DNA of 20,998 bases from Bacteroidales bacterium UBA4866 (GTDB taxonomy: Bacteria > Bacteroidota > Bacteroidia > Bacteroidales > P3): the NCBI GenBank assembly GCA_002399565.1, contig DHDW01000019.1, positions 1 to 20,998 of the forward strand, given 5' to 3'. Made by a program: the position numbers and the translations under genes. A model generated the notes under the pieces. That model was not told the DNA's origin, did not search any database, and saw only the letters and a program-made list of their open reading frames with translations. Each line of letters begins with the position of its first letter. Position 1 is the stretch's first letter. Below are positions 16,221 to 20,998 of this stretch, one piece after another.

Positions 16221-19200
16221 TTATTTTAAAACTTTTGAACGTTGTTTTTTTGATTTGAATATATCTGCGAAACTATCATATTCCTTTTTATAGGTTATAC
16301 CTAAACCTTGCGTGTAAGGACTTACATTATATTTGGTAAAGTCGTTTGCATTTGATTTATTAAACACTTTGAAACGGAATGCATCAGTAAATTTATATTC
16401 TGCTTTAATATCACCAATAAAAGTAGATGTAGCTTGTGTTTGCTGCTGTGTTTTTCCTCCAAAAACAGAGTTAAACTCAATTTCCCATCTTCCAATACTT
16501 TTTGAAAGGTTTACATCAAACTGGTCTGAAACTATTTCTGTTCCTGGTGTATAGTTAACCCCAACATCAACAAATGTTATCATATTAGTTATTATCCCTG
16601 CCATTTGTCCAAATGCCAATTCAAATGCAGATGATGAAAGATTGTTGCCCGATGAATTATTTTCAACCACTCCTGCACTTGCGTAGAATTGTCGAGAAAT
16701 TAATAGTGAAACAGTTTGTTCAATCATTTGCTTTTCGTCATTCCTATCTATGTGCATAAACAACTCATCAATTGTTTGCTGATCGGTATTAGGAAGACGA
16801 ATATCAAATTTTGGTATAGGATTCATCATATTTCCAGTAAGCAAAATCACGCTATTTACATCTACTTGCTTACTATATTTGGCTGCTCCAAGAATTGGGG
16901 CAAGTGATGCTTTGGTCTTATAAACAGCAGCAACATCTAAATAAGCATTGGTTGGATTTCCATTAAACTGTATTGTACCCCCTTTTTCCAAAACAAAGGT
17001 TTTATCAATCAAATTTATAATTGACATTCCAAACGTACCATTATCAATATTAACTGTACCATACATATTGAATGTTCCTTTATTGTTTATATCAATTTTC
17101 AAATCTCCCTGACCAGATGCTAATAGACTTCCTCCAATTTGAGAGAAATTCATAGGTAAAGAAATAATAGCATCAGGGGTTACTTCCAAATCTACTTTCA
17201 CATTCAAATCCATTTCCTTTTTAGAGGTTGGTCTTAATTGAACTATTGAATCTTTGTTAGTACTATTAAAGGAAGTAAATTTGATAAATGAATTGTTGGC
17301 CACACTTGTCTTACTTGATATTGGTATAACTAAATTTGTCCCTTTTTCTGTTTTTGCTTTAACAAATATATCTAAGGTTGATAAATCACCCAAAATTGAT
17401 GCTTGTGCAGAAGCATATGCTTGTCCGTAATACATTTGGTCAGAATATGCATTAGTATTAAGTATGTTTATCTTTTCTGCATTTGCTTGAAGATTTAGAT
17501 AGAAATCCTCAAATTTATCGTGGGTTATTGTTCCATTAATATTCAATTTATTTTTTTGAGCATCAGTTAAAAGAAAATCATCAAGTATGAATTTATTATT
17601 ATCAATTTTAATGGTGTCGGAGAAGTAATACTTTGTATTAATCATACTTATCTTTAAAGCTCCATCATTACAAATTAATTCTCCTCTTATGTCAGGTTGT
17701 TTAAATGTTCCTCTAATTTTAATATTATTCCCACTTAAAAATCCCTGAGGTTCGGAAGCAAAACTTGAAATAAACTTATCAATAACCTTTAAATTGAAAT
17801 TTTGAAGACTTAAATTTAGATTAAAATTATTTTTTTTACTCTCTGGATAGATAAATCCTTTAATAGAAAGAGGTGTATTTTGGATTCCTTCATTTCCCTT
17901 ATACAAAACTCTTACGTCAACCATAAACTCATCATAAGAAAGATTATTACTTACATTAAGCTCCGTAAATCCTAATAGATTATTATTTATTGACAAACTA
18001 TCTATAATCAAATTGGATGTAAAAAATGGCTTAGCAAACAAACTCTGGAAAGTTATATTCCTGTTTATCTTACCTCCAATTTCAATTCCAACATCTTTAA
18101 GAAATGGATTAATAAATTGAAGGTCAATATTCTTAAAATCAACCTCAATCTTATCTTCACTACTTTTTGAAGCTATTCCATTAATAACTATACTTTCTTT
18201 TAGTCTATTAAGTGAAAAATTTAAAATGGCTAACTTATCCCCATTATAGCTTAGTATATTATTATTATTGATTTTTACATGTCTACCATAAATTTCCAAT
18301 TCTGAATTTTCAAACTCTCCTTGAATATTATTTTCTGTAAAAAAGGACTTAAAATTCAAATTGCCTGAGGTTCTGTTTTGGGTTAAATTATCGGAGAATT
18401 TAAGAGAGAAATCAAGTTTTTTATTGTCAGTAAAAACATCTAACGATAGGTTTTTTAATGATATACTATCGCTTAATTGTAGCTTTGAAGTATTTACCAA
18501 AACATTTAGAATATCCCCTTTTGCTCTTGCATCCAAATCAATATTTTCAAAACTAATCCCACCTCCAACAAATTTATTTGTGTTTGCATGAAGAGTTAAT
18601 TTCTGATAAGGGTTTATGTAACCTTTAAGAACAGTGTTATTGCTTAAAACAATGCTGGGAGCAAAGAGTACAAAAATTGGTTTTGGATCTTTTAAAACTA
18701 CATTATAGGTCAAATCGGACTTTATTTGATAGTTATAGTCTAAGGTATCTTTATTTGGTATTTCTTGGAGGGTTTTATTGAAATTAAAGTTAGGAATATA
18801 TCTTTTAACAATCCAAGCAATATCTTGTCCTAATGTTTCAAAGGTATATTTCCCCTCCATGTAGAAATCAATTAAATCGGAATAAATTGTGATTATATTA
18901 TTCCCATTATCATAAGAACCCATTTGAGCATTAAAACTCTTTATTGAAAAAGCATTAGTGTCTTGAATATTAAATAACAAATCCTCAATTCTAAGGTTTC
19001 CACTAAGATGTTTTAAATCTAAGTTTTGAATGTCAGCAATCATTTTTCCGGATAAGGAAGTTGTGCTATCAGCAAATTTATACAGGTTTAGCTTAAAGAG
19101 GTCTACATTTTGAATATCAGCATCAATATAAAGGTTTTTCTTATCTCCAATATAAAATTCAGAATAGGCATTAAGGTTAACATCATTGTCCTTTATGGAT

Positions 19201-20711
19201 AATTGGGCAGTGATTTCTTTGTTTTTCATTCCTCCTTCCACATAAACAGAATCGTAGTTAATACCCTTAACATTCAAATCCTTTAAACTTGCAGTCAAGT
19301 TAGCTTCCATTGAATTTAAGTCTGTTCCCTTAACCTCAGCCTTTGCACTTAATCCTGTTGTATTTATCCAATCTTGATTTAACAAATATCCAACATCAAA
19401 CTTATCTGATAGAATATCTGCATAGTAGGTAGTTGTTTTTCCATTATTTATTGAACTTCCAACTAAATCTATATCCCCTATTTGAGTTTTTAGGATTGCA
19501 GAGGCATTGAAATTTTTTATTAATCCCTCAAAATGAGCTTTCATATCAATCTTTCCTAATTTTGATACCATTTCAGGAATCGGTAAATTCTCCAAAAGCT
19601 CACCTAACTGCATGGATTTATAGTCTTGATAGCTTGTTTGAATAGTCTGAGCCTCTATATCGTAAATTGTGTTATCGGGATTTGGAAGTCCAACAATCTT
19701 TCCTTTTGCTTTAACAAATGTTTCCCTACCCGTTTCAACTTCAAGTTCATCACAAATCAAATTAGAAACTGTTCCTCTAAATTTCCCACTAACATAAGCC
19801 TTCTGTTCAAAACCCTTAATAACTTCTGCCCAATAGGTTGCATCTTTCATCCCTGCAATGCTACCTTTCTTAATTTCACCCTCACAATAAACAGAATCAA
19901 TAAACTTTGAATATGTTTTCCATGTGGAGGTGCTCATTTTTGCATCAAAATACAAATCCGAATTAAGAGTTTTTATGTTAGCGTTCTTTGCAATAATTGT
20001 TTTTGGACATACTGTAAATTTTCCTGAAATATTCCTTACTTCAAGACCTGAGAACTCTTTGGCAGCAAATTTTTCAATAACAACATTTATAGAATCATTA
20101 ATGACCGAAACATCTTCAATTTCAGCACTAATATCTCTATAACGCATATTGTTAATTGCAACCATATTTTGAGGATAAATATCATTATTATCACTCAACC
20201 TAAGAGAAAAACTAACATCTTTCAACCTCACACTATTAACCTCAACAACAAATGGCTTTTTAGATTTTTCTTTCTTAGGTTTATCACTCTTAAAATAATC
20301 AATAATAAAACCAAAATTCAAACCCTTCTCTCCCACTTCAACATTAAATGTTGTATTTTCAACCTTAACACTACTTACTTTTATTCCATTAGTGGTAGGT
20401 AGTTTAAGAAGCTTTACAGAAATATTATCAGCGTAAAGAATTGTATCTCCTTTCTGACTTTCCAAATAAACGTCTTTTAAGTTTACTCCATCAAAAATAT
20501 TTATACTAACAGCACCTATTCTAAATTCTGTATTCCACTCTTTGGAAAAATAATCAGATACTTTTGCAGCTAAAATTGATTGAACAGTGGATGTATTAAG
20601 AAATGCTATAATAAAATAGACCAATATAAAAGCCGTCAATAGTGAGTAACTAAAAACTTTAACTATTGGCTTTAAATATTTTTTTTTGAGTTTTGTTTTG
20701 TCTAAATTCAT
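16221..20711 (-). CDS. tamB: Translocation/assembly module TamB (DUF490)
   Basis: A 1496-residue envelope protein of the AsmA/TamB superfamily. One N-terminal membrane anchor (about residues 17-38, SYSLLTAFILVYFIIAFLNT) is followed by a very long periplasmic part of repetitive beta strands (alternating hydrophobic and polar residues, Asn- and Asp-rich turns), as expected for a lipid-conducting beta-taco groove. The C-terminal DUF490 region covers about 1050-1480 and includes GTVNIDNGTFGMSIINLIDK, FNGNPTNAYLDVAAVYKTKA and SVILLTGNMMNPIPKFDIRLP. In Proteobacteria TamB works with TamA in outer-membrane protein assembly and phospholipid transport; in Bacteroidota its partner is usually a lipoprotein-type TamL, not seen here. 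Length is typical for Bacteroidota. It is divergent from tsaD and leads a probable tamB-mgsA operon. The C-terminus ends in a Lys/Arg-rich tail (KSKKQRSKVLK). Confidence 0.92.
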   Translation of the reverse strand: MNLDKTKLKKKYLKPIVKVFSYSLLTAFILVYFIIAFLNTSTVQSILAAKVSDYFSKEWNTEFRIGAVSINIFDGVNLKDVYLESQKGDTILYADNISVKLLKLPTTNGIKVSSVKVENTTFNVEVGEKGLNFGFIIDYFKSDKPKKEKSKKPFVVEVNSVRLKDVSFSLRLSDNNDIYPQNMVAINNMRYRDISAEIEDVSVINDSINVVIEKFAAKEFSGLEVRNISGKFTVCPKTIIAKNANIKTLNSDLYFDAKMSTSTWKTYSKFIDSVYCEGEIKKGSIAGMKDATYWAEVIKGFEQKAYVSGKFRGTVSNLICDELEVETGRETFVKAKGKIVGLPNPDNTIYDIEAQTIQTSYQDYKSMQLGELLENLPIPEMVSKLGKIDMKAHFEGLIKNFNASAILKTQIGDIDLVGSSINNGKTTTYYADILSDKFDVGYLLNQDWINTTGLSAKAEVKGTDLNSMEANLTASLKDLNVKGINYDSVYVEGGMKNKEITAQLSIKDNDVNLNAYSEFYIGDKKNLYIDADIQNVDLFKLNLYKFADSTTSLSGKMIADIQNLDLKHLSGNLRIEDLLFNIQDTNAFSIKSFNAQMGSYDNGNNIITIYSDLIDFYMEGKYTFETLGQDIAWIVKRYIPNFNFNKTLQEIPNKDTLDYNYQIKSDLTYNVVLKDPKPIFVLFAPSIVLSNNTVLKGYINPYQKLTLHANTNKFVGGGISFENIDLDARAKGDILNVLVNTSKLQLSDSISLKNLSLDVFTDNKKLDFSLKFSDNLTQNRTSGNLNFKSFFTENNIQGEFENSELEIYGRHVKINNNNILSYNGDKLAILNFSLNRLKESIVINGIASKSSEDKIEVDFKNIDLQFINPFLKDVGIEIGGKINRNITFQSLFAKPFFTSNLIIDSLSINNNLLGFTELNVSNNLSYDEFMVDVRVLYKGNEGIQNTPLSIKGFIYPESKKNNFNLNLSLQNFNLKVIDKFISSFASEPQGFLSGNNIKIRGTFKQPDIRGELICNDGALKISMINTKYYFSDTIKIDNNKFILDDFLLTDAQKNKLNINGTITHDKFEDFYLNLQANAEKINILNTNAYSDQMYYGQAYASAQASILGDLSTLDIFVKAKTEKGTNLVIPISSKTSVANNSFIKFTSFNSTNKDSIVQLRPTSKKEMDLNVKVDLEVTPDAIISLPMNFSQIGGSLLASGQGDLKIDINNKGTFNMYGTVNIDNGTFGMSIINLIDKTFVLEKGGTIQFNGNPTNAYLDVAAVYKTKASLAPILGAAKYSKQVDVNSVILLTGNMMNPIPKFDIRLPNTDQQTIDELFMHIDRNDEKQMIEQTVSLLISRQFYASAGVVENNSSGNNLSSSAFELAFGQMAGIITNMITFVDVGVNYTPGTEIVSDQFDVNLSKSIGRWEIEFNSVFGGKTQQQTQATSTFIGDIKAEYKFTDAFRFKVFNKSNANDFTKYNVSPYTQGLGITYKKEYDSFADIFKSKKQRSKVLK

Positions 20712-20719
20712 TACTTTTG

Positions 20720-20727
20720 CAAATATA
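20720..20727 (-). promoter_or_regulatory. Bacteroidota -7 promoter element for tamB
   Basis: The minus strand reads TATATTTGC, matching TAnnTTTG exactly and identical to the element upstream of the GyrI-like gene. It ends 8 bases before the tamB ATG. With the usual distance of about 5-8 bases to the transcription start, the mRNA would have almost no leader. No clear -33 TTG is visible at standard spacing. Confidence 0.5.
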
Positions 20728-20780
20728 TTACTTTATTTTGCATTATAATGTTACACGCGAGCAAATAATTTTTAATTTTT

Positions 20781-20828
20781 CAAACAACTAAACGACTAAA
20801 CAAATAAACGGCTAAACAAATAAACGAA
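20781..20828. repeat. Octamer array TAAACNNN in the tamB-tsaD intergenic region
   Basis: Six consecutive 8-base units: caaacaac, taaacgac, taaacaaa, taaacggc, taaacaaa, taaacgaa. The AAAC core is constant in all six (TAAAC in the last five) and the last three bases vary. Units 2+3 and 4+5 also make a 16-base higher repeat that differs at one position. The array ends 9 bases before the tsaD start codon, so it would be in or just before the tsaD leader. Confidence 0.8.
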
Positions 20829-20837
20829 AAACATAAA

Positions 20838-20998
20838 ATGGCATATATATTAGCAATTGAATCTTCTTGTGATGATACCTCAGCATCAGTAATTAATGAC
20901 AACAGAATACTTTCAAACATTATTGCATCTCAAAAAATTCATCAAAAATATGGAGGTGTTGTTCCAGAGTTAGCTTCAAGAGCACATCAACAAAATAT
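20838..20998 (+). CDS. tsaD: tRNA N6-threonylcarbamoyladenosine transferase TsaD (partial, 5' end)
   Basis: Only the first 53 codons are present; the gene runs off the right edge. The translation begins [19 protein letters not shown], the highly conserved start of the TsaD/Kae1/Gcp family. It continues to [18 protein letters not shown], another family hallmark in front of the metal-binding histidines that would lie beyond the edge. TsaD, with TsaB and TsaE, transfers the threonylcarbamoyl group from threonylcarbamoyl-AMP to A37 of tRNAs reading ANN codons. Start at 20838 is fixed by this conserved N-terminus. It is divergent from tamB with a 126-base gap holding the octamer array. Confidence 0.95.
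   Translation, partial: MAYILAIESSCDDTSASVINDNRILSNIIASQKIHQKYGGVVPELASRAHQQN

Noticed and set aside
16333..16554. Antisense open frame inside tamB
   Set aside because: Same reasoning: the opposite strand carries the conserved DUF490 region, and this frame lacks family features or a promoter.

Overview
The window looks like the chromosome of a low-GC Bacteroidota, most likely Bacteroidales or a close relative. The evidence is three predicted secreted proteins ending in type IX secretion (T9SS) type A sorting domains, a BspA-like leucine-rich-repeat protein, an S46 dipeptidyl-peptidase (a family typical of this phylum), TamB divergent from tsaD, two start-proximal TAnnTTTG promoter elements and almost no Shine-Dalgarno sequences. 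No tRNA, rRNA, insertion sequence, phage gene or CRISPR array was seen. No intergenic gap exceeds about 160 bases.

Left part (1-2770): a small coiled-coil protein of unknown function ends in a good intrinsic terminator. Next to it is an intergenic element with nested hairpins and a 10-base direct repeat. Then come a minus-strand membrane-anchored GyrI-like protein that strikingly resembles eukaryotic TEX264, and a plus-strand polytopic DUF4173/DUF4153-type membrane protein.

Middle (2848-12125, plus): two large exported proteins lie 14 bases apart and probably form an operon. The first (about 1920 residues) carries three anchor-J/FnIII repeats, a CUB-like domain, a PKD-like domain and a P-domain-like module. 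The second (1015 residues) carries BspA-type LRRs, an InlB-B-like module and six cysteine-containing repeats of about 51 residues. Both end in nearly the same sorting domain, with 47 identical consecutive bases. A small exported Lys/Ala-rich helical protein follows.

Right part (12100-20711, minus): reading 5' to 3' on the minus strand, tamB (envelope biogenesis) is followed after 4 bases by mgsA (methylglyoxal synthase), then a DPP7-type S46 peptidase, then an M28 zinc peptidase with its own T9SS tail. Hairpins separate mgsA from S46 and S46 from M28. The M28 gene overlaps the Lys/Ala-rich gene tail to tail by 26 bases. tsaD begins divergently at the right edge and is cut by the window.

Themes: most of the window concerns the cell envelope and secretion (T9SS cargo, periplasmic and exported peptidases, TamB), with two housekeeping genes (mgsA, tsaD). 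I did not find an obvious defence, biosynthetic or mobile system. The most unusual items are the TEX264-like protein, the repeat-built T9SS pair with a homogenised C-terminus, the Lys/Ala-rich protein with its antisense overlap, and three intergenic repeat structures.
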